A DNA stretch of 64,000 nt from Helicostylum pulchrum (taxonomy: Eukaryota; Mucoromycota; Mucoromycetes; Mucorales; Mucoraceae). The notes under the pieces were generated by a model. That model was not told where the DNA came from and did no database searches. It saw only the letters and a list, made by a program, of their open reading frames with translations. The translations under genes were made by a program, and so were the position numbers. Below are positions 34,536 to 44,875 of this stretch, one piece after another. The stretch is from contig JAIXMO010000041.1 of NCBI GenBank assembly GCA_025677825.1, positions 186,001 to 250,000 of the forward strand, given 5' to 3'. The number at the start of each line of letters is the position of its first letter. Position 1 is the stretch's first letter.

Positions 34536-36636
34536 GTATTAAACAAAAATTCTATTAGTTCTTACGTACTTATACTAACATTAAATACTTGCATACACAA
34601 AGATGTAAAATAAAATAAAAAGAGAAAAGAAGCAACAGTTGCAATTCATTTCTTTTTTATATAAAAATAAAAATTACTTGCATAGTACGTTAATACATTT
34701 AACCCTGGCTTATTAGTACATCAATATATTTTAGTTAGCTTCTCATCCTATCTATTTTTTAAGAAATCAATTTTAGAAAACGCAATGTTTTTTTTACAGA
34801 AAAGGATAAAGACTTTATTTCTGTTATTAAAGGATACGCTTCTTTTCTTCTATTAAGAAAGAGGTACACCTCAAATACTATTCTACACTCATCTGCATAC
34901 GAGTTAAGCAATTATAGGAACAAGTTGTATAAGGTATCTAAAATTAAACCATGCTTCTCTCATATAAAGTACGTATATATTAAAAAAAAAAAGTTTCGTA
35001 CAGGGAGTTGAAGTGGTAGTAGACGGGGACAGTATAAAATTAAGTAGAATGGCTATTTTAGGTCTTTCACCAAGACCCCGGGAAATGTTTTGTATTTTTA
35101 GACGTCATGAATATTAATGAATATAAGATTAATTCAACGTGTATCGATACATATCATTCTTTTAAAAAATGTTTTTATAGAACCTATCACCACCCGTTAC
35201 AGAATCAACACACAAGCAAGAACTTTTCTATACGAACGATTTTCATTCAAGAAGAAATTTTGTCGGATGAACCCAAGCCATTTAATTGCGTATTACAAAA
35301 TTATCAATTAGGGAGATGATAATCTCTATTCCTTTGAATTTTAAGAAACCGTACAACGATATGAAAAAAAAAAAAACTAGTCATTTGGAAGCACTGTATA
35401 TGTTTATAAAGAGAGAGACATAGAGCAACTTACTAAAGTAGTACAGATTAATTGAAGCAATTGCATTTTTGTTTTGTAAATAACATTAACTTACAATTAG
35501 AAGAAAACTATCATACTTATTCATTATCAATACTTACATTTGTATACTGTTTTGCAAGTATAAAAAGACTTGTTTCCTTTTTTTTTTGTTTACCCTCATT
35601 ATTTTCTCATCAAAGAGCCGTGTTTTATTAAAAATAAGCTTTCATCTTTTTTTTTTTTTGTGTAATATTCTCACTTACCTCTCTGATCATTGTTACATGG
35701 CATTGTATAACATTACTCGATTGTTTTGAGGTCAATTTCAAAAATAATGGTATATATCTTAAAACGGAAGTACTAGGCACTGAACAAAACAAAACAAAAA
35801 AAAGTCAAAGAATCTTTTAGATGTTACCCGACAGGCTGTATTCTGATTTCTTTTTGGTGGTACGTGAAATCAATCGAAATGGTAGAAATGTATAACAAAA
35901 CTCAATATGTGATACAACTTTTTTTTTTAAAAAAAATAATAATATCGTGTTACTTTTGCACTTACAGTTTTAATAGTTGAAAAAAAAAAATATGTATCCA
36001 TTAAACACGCGTATAAATAAATCTATATTCAAAAAACATATATGCCTTTACGTCATTTTCTCAAGCAAATAAAATCTACTTCTTGTAATTCTACAATTAC
36101 ACAAGTTCATGCGATTTCAATGTGAGAAAGTGAAAGAGAAGCGCAGTATAGTGATCACAAATAACATTGCCATCCAAATTTGTTTTGCCCCAACTCTCGT
36201 ACCATTTATGTACATGCACACACTCTTTTTTTTTAAAAAAAACGAAGTATTTACAATTTATATTTTTGATTTATAACAGTAAAATATTATACGTACTTTT
36301 TTTTAAAAAATAAATAAATTGGGAGACATGATTACCGAGCGCTTATGCTCTTCCTTGAATTAATACGTCCGTGTTAAATGATCACGCATTATACAGGTCA
36401 CATGTACGCATAAAGTCAATGTAATATAGGCACCGCATTTATTTGACGTGGAATTCACAATGATACATCGTCTTTTGATTTTCTCACTACCAGAAAACAA
36501 GATGTGTGTGTGTGTGAGCAAAATTTTCTTTCTATAGCACATCCCTTGTAACCTAGGTAACTTATATTACACATCTAGCAAACCACATAATGTCTTGTCT
36601 AGACTACTATATAGAAATATCAAAGTAAAAAAAAAG

Positions 36637-36645
36637 TATAAATAG
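36637..36645 (+). promoter_or_regulatory. TATA box of the HsbA-like gene
   Basis: TATAAATAG about 72 nt before the ATG at 36717, a near-consensus TATA box at normal distance, followed by a pyrimidine-rich leader (36665-36681). It fits a strongly regulated secreted-protein gene. Confidence 0.6.
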
Positions 36646-36716
36646 GGCAAGGAAAACGCGAGGTCTCTTTTTTTTTTTTTCATTATCAAACACTTGTAGT
36701 TTAAACAATATCCAAA

Positions 36717-37397
36717 ATGCGTGCCTTCTCCACTTTATTCATCGCTGCTGCCCTTGCACTCTCTGGTAAGTTAAAACGTGAGTTGGTTTTTATTTGATTG
36801 TCTAATACATATATACAATTAGCCAACGCCGCTTTGGTTAAGCGTACTGATGATCCTCAAATCCAATTGTGTATGGATGACCTCACCTCTGCCAATGCTC
36901 AACTTTCTATTGTTAAGGCTGCCGTAAGTATTTAAGATAGTATTAGGGTGATTTAAAAACATTATCTTGACAAAACACAAATATAGGTTGATACCTTCAC
37001 CCGTTCTCTCGGCTATCCCGGTGCCGTGGATATCCACAACAAGGAGCAAGTTCTTGAACAACGTCTTACTAAGGCCGGTACAACCTGTTGTGCAGTTAGC
37101 ACTGTTGCCAGCACTGCTGATGCCAATGCTTTCCTCGGCGTTGTTGACACCATGGTCCCCTTAGTTCAAGGCGCTTTAACCTCTATTGTCGCCAAGAAGC
37201 CCGAATTCGATGCCATCTTCCTCGCTACCGCCATTGTCAAGACCGATATCAAGAACTTGAACAACCAAGCCAACCAATTGCTCGATAACTGTTTGTTCGA
37301 TGTCACTCCTCCCTCTCACACCGATATTGCTACTACTCACGTTACTGCCATCAAGTCTGCTTTCACTACTGCCAAGACTGCTTATGGTATCGCATAA
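36717..37397 (+). CDS. HsbA-like secreted hydrophobic-surface-binding protein
   Basis: Secreted protein of the hydrophobic surface binding protein A family, first described in Aspergillus oryzae where HsbA helps recruit cutinase to hydrophobic surfaces. Three exons, 36717-36765, 36823-36923, 36987-37397; 186 aa. The signal peptide MRAFSTLFIAAALALSANA is followed by a Lys-Arg site (residues 23-24), which suggests Kex2-type processing. The mature part is all-helical looking with DLTSANAQLSIVKAAVDTF, GTTCCAV and TPPSHTDIATTHVTAIKSA near the end. Codon use is strongly C-ending (GCC, ACC, CTC), unlike most neighbours, indicating high expression. No other secreted genes are adjacent. Confidence 0.82.
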
Positions 37398-38222
37398 ATG
37401 ACGAACGTTTTTTCTTGATTGCTATATTATTTTCTTTTTTCCCTTCTGTGAAGGTTTTTTAAATAATAAAGTACACAAAAATCGTTTCCCCCTTTTTTTT
37501 AAATAATATTTTTTTTAATTATAACTATAATATAGGTTGTTGTCTTTAAGCAAATTTAGCGCTATCGCCATCTCTAGCGTTTTGATAAGCGCCGGAGGGG
37601 AATGCACCTGGGGCTTATGACCAATCTATACTAACAATTAATATATCAAATGCAAGTTCTCTTTTTTTTTACTTACTACCAACACTTATAGAATCGCCAC
37701 GTTCTACAAGGTTGTTAATACAGAGAGCATTTTTTGAAGTATTAACGGTCACGATTAGCTAATATTTTTTTTGGGGGGGGGGGGGGACACTGTTTTATAT
37801 GGTGTTACAGAGACAGCATTGATTTTTTTGTATTAGCATTGATTTACATGTAACGCTTTTTAGTTCTACTTCTCTCCTTAATCTCCTTGTAGATCTTTTT
37901 TTCATTATGGTAAATCTTACTAATTTTTTTTAGCGCTTTTGTCAATTTCTGATTTTAGAACTTTTAAGGGAAAAAGTACGTGTCTTAAACATGAGATCAA
38001 TCTCCTTTCAGATTCGTTTGTATCAATAGTACTGCTTCCTTAAAAAAAACCAAAAGCTATATATAGTACTGTATCCTTTTTCTGTACAATACTTCAAAAA
38101 AAAAAAAGCGATTGCTTCCTTCTGTTTGTAAGGCATACTTCGTGACTGGTTTTCCTTTTACAGCGTAAAAAAGTAAAAAGGTACACGCTTTGACGAATGA
38201 CCAAGCGCCACTTCATATTTTC
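37398..38222. other. Intergenic between HsbA-like gene and GPI13
   Basis: It contains the minus-strand gene remnant at 37546-37758, a G15-type run at about 37771-37787 and T/A tracts. The GPI13 promoter lies at the right end. Confidence 0.5.
37546..37758 (-). pseudogene. 3' remnant of a spliced gene, unknown family
   Basis: Two well-formed terminal exons: 37677-37758 (preceded by an AG acceptor, ending at GTAAGT) and 37613-37546 (after AG, ending in TAA). They join in frame to give about 49 residues: a first part with KNALCINNLVERGDSISVG, then TPGAFPSGAYQNARDGDSAK and FA at the C-terminus. The sequence looks like conserved protein, but upstream there is only a long G run and T tracts, and no further exon was found. 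It is probably the surviving end of a truncated gene; alternatively exons lie beyond an unresolved low-complexity gap. Confidence 0.4.
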
Positions 38223-41189
38223 ATGCCAAAAGAAAAAAACGTGTTATCGGGGCTCCATTCCCCTTTTTCCCTCTCTTTAATGTATTTACGACCATCACTT
38301 GGCTTAGTGCTTATCACACTAACATGCCTTCAAGTGTTTGGAATCTACTTGTTTTTAAAAGGCTTCTTACTCACACGACAAACGTTTCCATTGCAAGGAC
38401 ATAGTTACGACAGTTGGGATCGGTTTCCAGTTCATCAAATACCTTTACAAAAAGTACCGTCTCTTATCGAACCCAAACAACCTTTTAAACGTGCAGTTGT
38501 TATACTGATTGACGCACTTCGATTTGATTTTGTGCTGGATATTGAGAACGCTACCAACCCTTATTACCTGAACCAGTTTCCCATCCTGCAGCAGCTGCAC
38601 CATACACAACCGCAGTCTTCGCTGTTGTTTCAGTTTAGAGCAGATCCGCCTACAACGACTATGCAACGTGTCAAAGGTATTATGACGGGCTCGTTGCCTA
38701 CTTTTATCGACGCAGGAGCAAACTTTGCTTCTTCGGCGGTTGGTGAAGACCATTTATTAAACCATATTAAATCAAAATTCGAAAACATCTATTTCTTTGG
38801 TGATGATACCTGGGTCAATTTGTTTCCAGACACTTTTAACGATACCGCTAGACGGTTTGAAAGTGATAGTTTCAAAATGCTGGATTTGGATTCCGTCGAT
38901 AATGATATTTTGAAACATTTATGGCCTGTGATGGAAGGTGATGATGAGTGGCAGGTGGCCATTGCCCATTTTTTAGGCGTGGATCATTGTGGACATACGT
39001 ACGGACCTTCTGATCCTAATATGGCTATCAAGTTAAACCAAATGAATAGTGTGATCGAGAGAATGTTGAATTATGTTGATAAAGACACTTTGTTAGTTGT
39101 GATGGGTGATCATGGTATGTCCGTAGAAGGTGATCATGGTGGTGAAAGTGTAGAAGAGTTAATGAGTACTTTGTTCTTGTATTCACCTAGACAGTTGACT
39201 TTGGATAGTGATTATTATCGCGATTTTTTTAATCAAATTCATCAGCAGAGAACAAGTAGGTTAGGATATGATATTAAAAGTATCTCAAACCGGTTATTGT
39301 ACGACGCTTCAAAGTATCCTATTGTAGCGCAGATTCATCTGGTACCTACATTAGCTTACTTGTTACAGGTACCTATTCCATTTGGTAACTTGGGTGCTAT
39401 TATTCCGGACGTTATTTACCCTGCTCATGATACCAACACTTTAGCTAGTTTATTACACATGGTACAACAGTTTCGTGTCAATGCGCTACAAGTGTTTGAT
39501 TATTTGAACCAGTATGCGGATCAAACACACCAAATCGATTTCTCCACAGAGAAAATTAAACCCATCTTACATCATTTATATACCGCAGAAGAAATTATGG
39601 TTCAACTCGTCAATCAGCCTCAGTTTTTATTTATAGTAGAAGCAGAACAAATCACACAAGAGGAATTAGAATTGTTCGATCAGCAGTTAAAGGAGGCTAT
39701 CTTGGCCTACGATGCGTTTTTAATTAGTACCATCAAATATTGTGAGGCGATTTGGGCTCAGTTTGATACTGGATGTATGTTTATTGGTATCGTCTTGTTG
39801 GGTGTTTCGACTTTAGCGTCGTTTTGGATGATGATGTTTAGACCTCATATCAGTTATAAAAAGGCGCTTGGTGTGTGTGCACTGGTATTGAGTACCTGTT
39901 TAGCGAGCGCGTATGTTACTTTGTCGCATGTAGGTCAAGGTTGGTTTGAAAAGATGGAAACTATCGATTGGATAGGCGCATCTGCAGCTCTTACTATTTG
40001 CTGTATCTTTTTTTTGATGAAATCTAAATCCAGTGCAACGGCTTCTGTGTTTTGGTATACGTGCGATTGGTACCTTTTACTAATTGCAGATATTGCTCAA
40101 TCGTTTACGCTGGGGTCTAATAGCTATGTTATTTGGGAAGATTACGGTACACTTTTTGCGTTGGGCTCATTATCTGTTTGCTGGACGCTTCGTAACTTAA
40201 AGGCTTTAACGTCGTATACAAGATCTTCGGTTTTGGAAGCTGTCTTGTACCCTTTGTTGTTTTTAGTCTTGGTTCGCATCTCTAGTTCAACAGGACAGTG
40301 TCGTGAAGAACAGTTTCCAGATTGCAATTATATTTACAGTAATTCACTTGAGTTTGGAAATCATGCTGTAGGTTATTCTAGTTTACTATTGATGGCTATG
40401 ACTGTAAGTATGTTGGGATACCTTTCAAGGTGGCTACCCAATGTGCAGTTTGCTGCTGTGTATCTGGTATCTAGTATCATTGTCGTGTTGAGAATGGTAC
40501 AAGAGATATATTTAAAGAATACGGTGCTGCAAAAAACTCAGTATTTAATGGTATTTGAAAAATATATGGATGTTTACTTACCTCGTGTGGTATATGGACT
40601 TTGTTTGATTGGTACAGGTGTTTGTATATGCTCCAAAAAATACAACAAGGTTACCATTGGATGGTCGGCTTTATTGTTATGGAGTACTGTGCTGGCCATC
40701 GTACAACGTCCATTTTCTAGTATCATTGTACTTGGCTCACCCATCTTGATTCATATATTAAGCCGTGGCTCTTCATCTTCTTTACTGATTCGATTAGGCT
40801 TACTTCATTTCCTTGGACACCATTTGTTCTTTGTCACGGGCCATCAAGCTAGTTTTACTTCGTTACCTTGGAAAGCAGCATTTGTTGGGTTCGATGAAAT
40901 GAATTATTATGGTGGGATGATCTTGGTCACACTTTCTACTATGGCCGGACACATAATCTCTTGGTTCGGTATGTTTATTTTACTGGCGGATGTATCTTCT
41001 CAACTTACGCTTCCTTTACATCTCTTGACTCTGTTACAATCTATACCTACCTTTTTATGCGCCATTTTTATACTGATCTTGAGACGTCATTTAATGACTT
41101 GGAAGATCTTTGCGCCAAGGTTCTTGGTACAGATTTTAATTGAAGTTGGGGCACATTTAGCTGTTATTGCTTTAGAAAAAACTTTGTAA
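38223..41189 (+). CDS. GPI13: GPI ethanolamine-phosphate transferase 3
   Basis: ER membrane enzyme (yeast Gpi13, human PIG-O) adding phosphoethanolamine to the third mannose of the GPI anchor, the group later linked to the protein. Single exon, 988 aa from the ATG at 38223; the frame is open 11 codons further but without an ATG. After an N-terminal TM (about residues 25-47) comes the lumenal alkaline-phosphatase-like domain with VVILIDALRFDF (metal-binding Asp), FRADPPTTTMQR with the nucleophile Thr region, HFLGVDHCGHTYGP and VVMGDHGMSVEGDHGG (metal ligands). The C-terminal 480 residues hold about a dozen transmembrane helices. An intronless gene of this size stands out among its multi-exon neighbours. 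Confidence 0.95.
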   Translation: MPKEKNVLSGLHSPFSLSLMYLRPSLGLVLITLTCLQVFGIYLFLKGFLLTRQTFPLQGHSYDSWDRFPVHQIPLQKVPSLIEPKQPFKRAVVILIDALRFDFVLDIENATNPYYLNQFPILQQLHHTQPQSSLLFQFRADPPTTTMQRVKGIMTGSLPTFIDAGANFASSAVGEDHLLNHIKSKFENIYFFGDDTWVNLFPDTFNDTARRFESDSFKMLDLDSVDNDILKHLWPVMEGDDEWQVAIAHFLGVDHCGHTYGPSDPNMAIKLNQMNSVIERMLNYVDKDTLLVVMGDHGMSVEGDHGGESVEELMSTLFLYSPRQLTLDSDYYRDFFNQIHQQRTSRLGYDIKSISNRLLYDASKYPIVAQIHLVPTLAYLLQVPIPFGNLGAIIPDVIYPAHDTNTLASLLHMVQQFRVNALQVFDYLNQYADQTHQIDFSTEKIKPILHHLYTAEEIMVQLVNQPQFLFIVEAEQITQEELELFDQQLKEAILAYDAFLISTIKYCEAIWAQFDTGCMFIGIVLLGVSTLASFWMMMFRPHISYKKALGVCALVLSTCLASAYVTLSHVGQGWFEKMETIDWIGASAALTICCIFFLMKSKSSATASVFWYTCDWYLLLIADIAQSFTLGSNSYVIWEDYGTLFALGSLSVCWTLRNLKALTSYTRSSVLEAVLYPLLFLVLVRISSSTGQCREEQFPDCNYIYSNSLEFGNHAVGYSSLLLMAMTVSMLGYLSRWLPNVQFAAVYLVSSIIVVLRMVQEIYLKNTVLQKTQYLMVFEKYMDVYLPRVVYGLCLIGTGVCICSKKYNKVTIGWSALLLWSTVLAIVQRPFSSIIVLGSPILIHILSRGSSSSLLIRLGLLHFLGHHLFFVTGHQASFTSLPWKAAFVGFDEMNYYGGMILVTLSTMAGHIISWFGMFILLADVSSQLTLPLHLLTLLQSIPTFLCAIFILILRRHLMTWKIFAPRFLVQILIEVGAHLAVIALEKTL

Positions 41190-41447
41190 TATATTTAATA
41201 TTTTTTTTGCATAAATTTCTTTTTTATAAAAAAAAAAGAAAGAACTCGCATAAAAAAGAGAGGGAAGGGAAGGGGGGAAATGAGTGTGTAAAAAGTAGGT
41301 CATAAGATGTTTTTTCGTGTATACTTTTTTTTTAAAAAAAAAAAAGATAAGGGAACATAGTATCATAAGGTTGTAACTGCATCAAAAAATAAAAAAAATT
41401 GTAACATAAGAAGCTTAGGCTGAATTCTCTTTTTTTTAAAAAAAAAA

Positions 41448-42685
41448 TTAGTACTGATAAGTATAATCCTCATCGTCTTCTTCCTCGTATTCGTTGTTGC
41501 TACTACTATTATTGTAAGAAGGAAACGCAGTTGAGGTAGCAGGTCTTTCACGTACCAACTGTTCTATCCTTGACTCATTTTTCTCAACCACCAAAGCCTT
41601 TAACCACTTAATTTCACTTTCTAGTTCATGTACTCGTCGCTCCATCAGTTTAGCTTTATCCGTCATTTCGCATGCAGTGTTTTGTAAGGCTTGTTCGCGC
41701 ATCTTTTTCTTAATTCGGAAGCGAGCGGATGCTGCAGTGTTACGTCTTCTTTTATCATCCTTGGTTAACGAGGTTCTACTGCTACTACTACCCATACTAC
41801 TATAACTTTGTGCTCCGTCACCTATAATAGGTTCATCTTCCTCCCCCTCTTCTTCTTCTTCCTCTTCTTCGTCACTTGAGACCGCTTTTTTAGCCTTCTT
41901 CTTTTTAATAGGTTTTATCGGTACAGCAGCCACTGCAGCTTTCTTTTTGCGCTTTTTATCGGTTATTTGATCTTGCTCCAAATTATGTTTGGATAAAAGT
42001 AATGAATCAAGTTTGGCATCGGGTTTAGAACGGGGTTTTTGACCGATTAGTAGGTTGGACATGTTGGAAGAAGATAAAAACATGGTGGCAAATTTATCTG
42101 GTTGTTGTTGTTGTTGTTGCCCACCGTAGTGGTGGGTTTGGTGATGGTAGTTTGGATCGTATGTAGTTGGTGAGGTAGGTTGTGAGTTGACTGGAGTAGT
42201 TTGTGTAGAATATTTTGAGGTAGTGGTGTGATGATTGACAACTGGTTTTGTATACATTCCTGGGTCTTAAATGACAAAATAAATATTACATAAACGAAAA
42301 TATAAAATAATTAAAATTTACCGTGGTTTAAAACAATTGATGATGATCCTTCATGCGATGAATGTCGGTCAAATACGACTCTTTTCGACTTGAAGTTTTT
42401 TGAAAACGATGCATTGTTAGCGTTAGAAAGAGCATAATCTTTTGCATGTACCGGAATATTCAATTGAGGCGTAGGACGAAACGATTGCGTTCTTTCTTCA
42501 AAATAGGACGACGGTTGTGTGTACCTGAGTTGTTGTGTGCCTGTAAAGTATTCCATTTCGTTTTGGAGGTCGGTCTCTGTTAGTATCTGAACAGGCGTGA
42601 GGATTTGGTGGATAGTGTCCATCTGTTGTTGGGACCAATCTTCCGGTGTCTTTTCTGAACCTGATAGGGGTTTTCGATCAGACAT
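41448..42685 (-). CDS. CYS3: CYS3/MetR-type bZIP transcription factor
   Basis: Two exons, 42322-42685 and 41448-42265 (GT-AG, phase 1), 393 aa. The bZIP at about residues 292-350 has the basic region KRRRNTAASARFRIKKKMRE and a leucine zipper beginning QALQNTACEMTDKAKLMERR, ending EIKWLKALVVEKNE. RRRNTAASARFRIKKK plus WLK..V.EKN is the hallmark of Neurospora CYS-3 and Aspergillus MetR, activators of sulfur-assimilation genes; S. pombe Zip1 is also in this group. The N-terminal part is Gln/Thr/Ser-rich and there is an acidic run (about 250-265) that may act in activation. A second acidic stretch ends the protein. It lies 2.2 kb downstream of the SconB-like gene, on the same strand. Confidence 0.85.
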
Positions 42686-44875
42686 GGAGAGGAGTTTTTT
42701 TTTTTTTTTCTTAGTTTAAAAAAAAAGAGAGTAAAAAGAAAGAAAAGAGAGAAGGGGAGTTTTTTTTTTTACGAAGGCAACGTCATATGCTCAAATCTAG
42801 TAAGTTCTATTAAAATTTTGCTTTGACTAAAAGTATTGCTGAGGAGGAACGCTATAAAAGATCCCAAAAGAAGATGGGTAACACGAAATGTTGCAATAAA
42901 TGCGATATAAACGGTGCAAATCGCGTCATTTCTCACTAATTATCAGGTAGTACATGCAGTGCTTGCTTGTTTTGAAATTAAGACAAATCCGAATCTTTTG
43001 GATAAAAAAGGTAATTTATGAACCTTTTTTAGTACTGTCAAAAAAGTTTTTTAAAGGGAGGGGCTTTTTTTCTTCTCAATAAAGAAGTGCATTTGTATTT
43101 TTTTTAAAAAAAAGAATCATAGTCTTCAGGAGTTTTAATAATTGTAGATACTTGTTTTAACGTTTGGTCCAGTTAGGCCAGACATATGCAATTAGTACAT
43201 CTAGAATTTTGCAGCAAGATAAATTGTTTCATGCACTTGTTTGTTCAAAAAAAAAAAGTAAACGGTGAGTCATTTCTTTAAAAAATGCTGTCATTTCAGA
43301 ATAGCCCGTCTTTTTTTTAAGGCTTTCATGTAACTATAGAGCTACGTACTCTAGGTTACACCCCAATTTATTCTAATAAAAAAATATTAGTATAAGCTCA
43401 AGACGGTGCCTGGTAAAACGAAGTTCAGCATAATACTCCGCGATGGTTCCAATGAATATAATGTAAAAAGCGGCTGTCTAAATACCTTCCTTTATATTTA
43501 ATTTCTTTATATACAAAATTTAGTTTTCTGTCCAGCAATGTAAAAAGGTCCAAGTTCATAGGATTAGTGTATCATTGGATATAACTTAATTAAAAAAAAA
43601 CTGTTCAATGGTTTTTATTAAATTACTTCAAATAAAAAAATAAAATAAAATAAAATATAATAAAAAATAAAATAAGCTAATGCTTATATACTATGGGAGA
43701 AGAGTGGGTTCGATCTCGGGTTTGTTCTAGCGTTTGCTTGAATTCAGGTTTACGAATGACGTTCGTATTAATATTCTCTTTGATTTCTGCAAGCTCAGCA
43801 CCGGAAACAGTAGAACAATTGTCAAATATGACAGAAACAGGTAATAAATCTTCCATACTTACAGGAAACATATTCCCTTAATTCTGTAATATCGCGAGGC
43901 ATTTTGATTGAATAAATTTCTACCATGAAATATATGTACTTTGATAATAATGTAGTTACGTAAAATGTTGCTCGAAGCTCAACGACATGAACCCTTATTT
44001 ACCAATATAACGAGCAAACGTTGATTATATCAACAGACATCATACCAACTCGTCTCAAATCACTCAAACAAAGATATAAGTCCTCTTTTTTATCCTCTCT
44101 TTTTACTTCTCCAGAAACTATGGCACTAGCTCGCATTCTGTATACAAGATACTCCAAAGTTAGGCTACTTCGAACTAATGTCCAAAACTTGCGTATTTAA
44201 CCAAGAGAGATAGAGGCTTTGTTCAGGACGAGTAAAAAGAGGGTTGATTACTTGATGTAAATGATTGTGCGGGGTATTGTCCTCACGAGCCACTTCATTT
44301 ATTTTCTTATTGGGGGATATGTTTCACCATATTTTGATACTGTTTAAAACTATTGCGGTCGTTGGATTTCATTATACTTACAAATTTCTAACTGAGAGGG
44401 TTAGTGGAATCGATTGAAAAATTATCGTTTTCATCAGATGTCAAATTTGTTAATTGTTTTTAAGCAGCCCAAGAAGTGATTTTTCTTTCTCTAAAGTTCT
44501 ATTTAAGTGAGTAAATGGTTAGTTTGAGTAAATATATACGAGATGTAAAAATACATATACCTTCAAAACCATACAAATGTTGTCTCGTACTACGCTTAGT
44601 AGTTGGGGCGTACTATCATTCACACCAAACTTTTCCAAGTCCTTTCTGCTTTATGCACAATAACTAAGATAAAAAGATAAAGTGGTGAAGGGAAATTCGG
44701 CAGTGACATTTTTTTGCTCGGCTTTGAATTTGTTATCTACTTTTGTACGGTGCTATTTAATCATTTTTACAAACTTGTTATAAACTTGTTTTTTTACAAC
44801 TTGATTTAAAAAGACGTAGGGAGGAAGAGGTATAATATAAGTGGGTATAATATATGTGTTTTATTTATTTATCTT
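42686..44875. other. Intergenic between bZIP and F-box/WD40 genes
   Basis: 2.2 kb with no firm gene. It has T8A8 at 43098-43113 and AT-rich runs (AAAATA repeats near 43630-43672). A 64-codon minus-strand frame at 43677-43871 (reading MEDLLPVSVIFDNCSTVSGA from its internal ATG) is coding-like but isolated. An ACGTCAT half-site lies near 42780, about 95 bp upstream of the bZIP start. Confidence 0.4.

Larger units (their letters stand above)
33364..36716. other. 3.3-kb gene-poor region with decayed coding traces
   Basis: No intact gene. Minus-strand coding traces are described separately (33535-34535). The right half has T10A8 (35919-35936), T9A8 (36226-36242) and T8A6 (36297-36310) palindromic tracts and nothing else recognisable up to the HsbA promoter. 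Confidence 0.45.

Noticed and set aside
38190..38222. Longer GPI13 reading beginning at TTG
   Set aside because: No ATG in those 11 codons; the ATG at 38223 precedes the expected N-terminal membrane segment.
43690..43730. tRNA-like B box (GGTTCGATCTC)
   Set aside because: No matching A box at proper spacing and no cloverleaf stems could be drawn.
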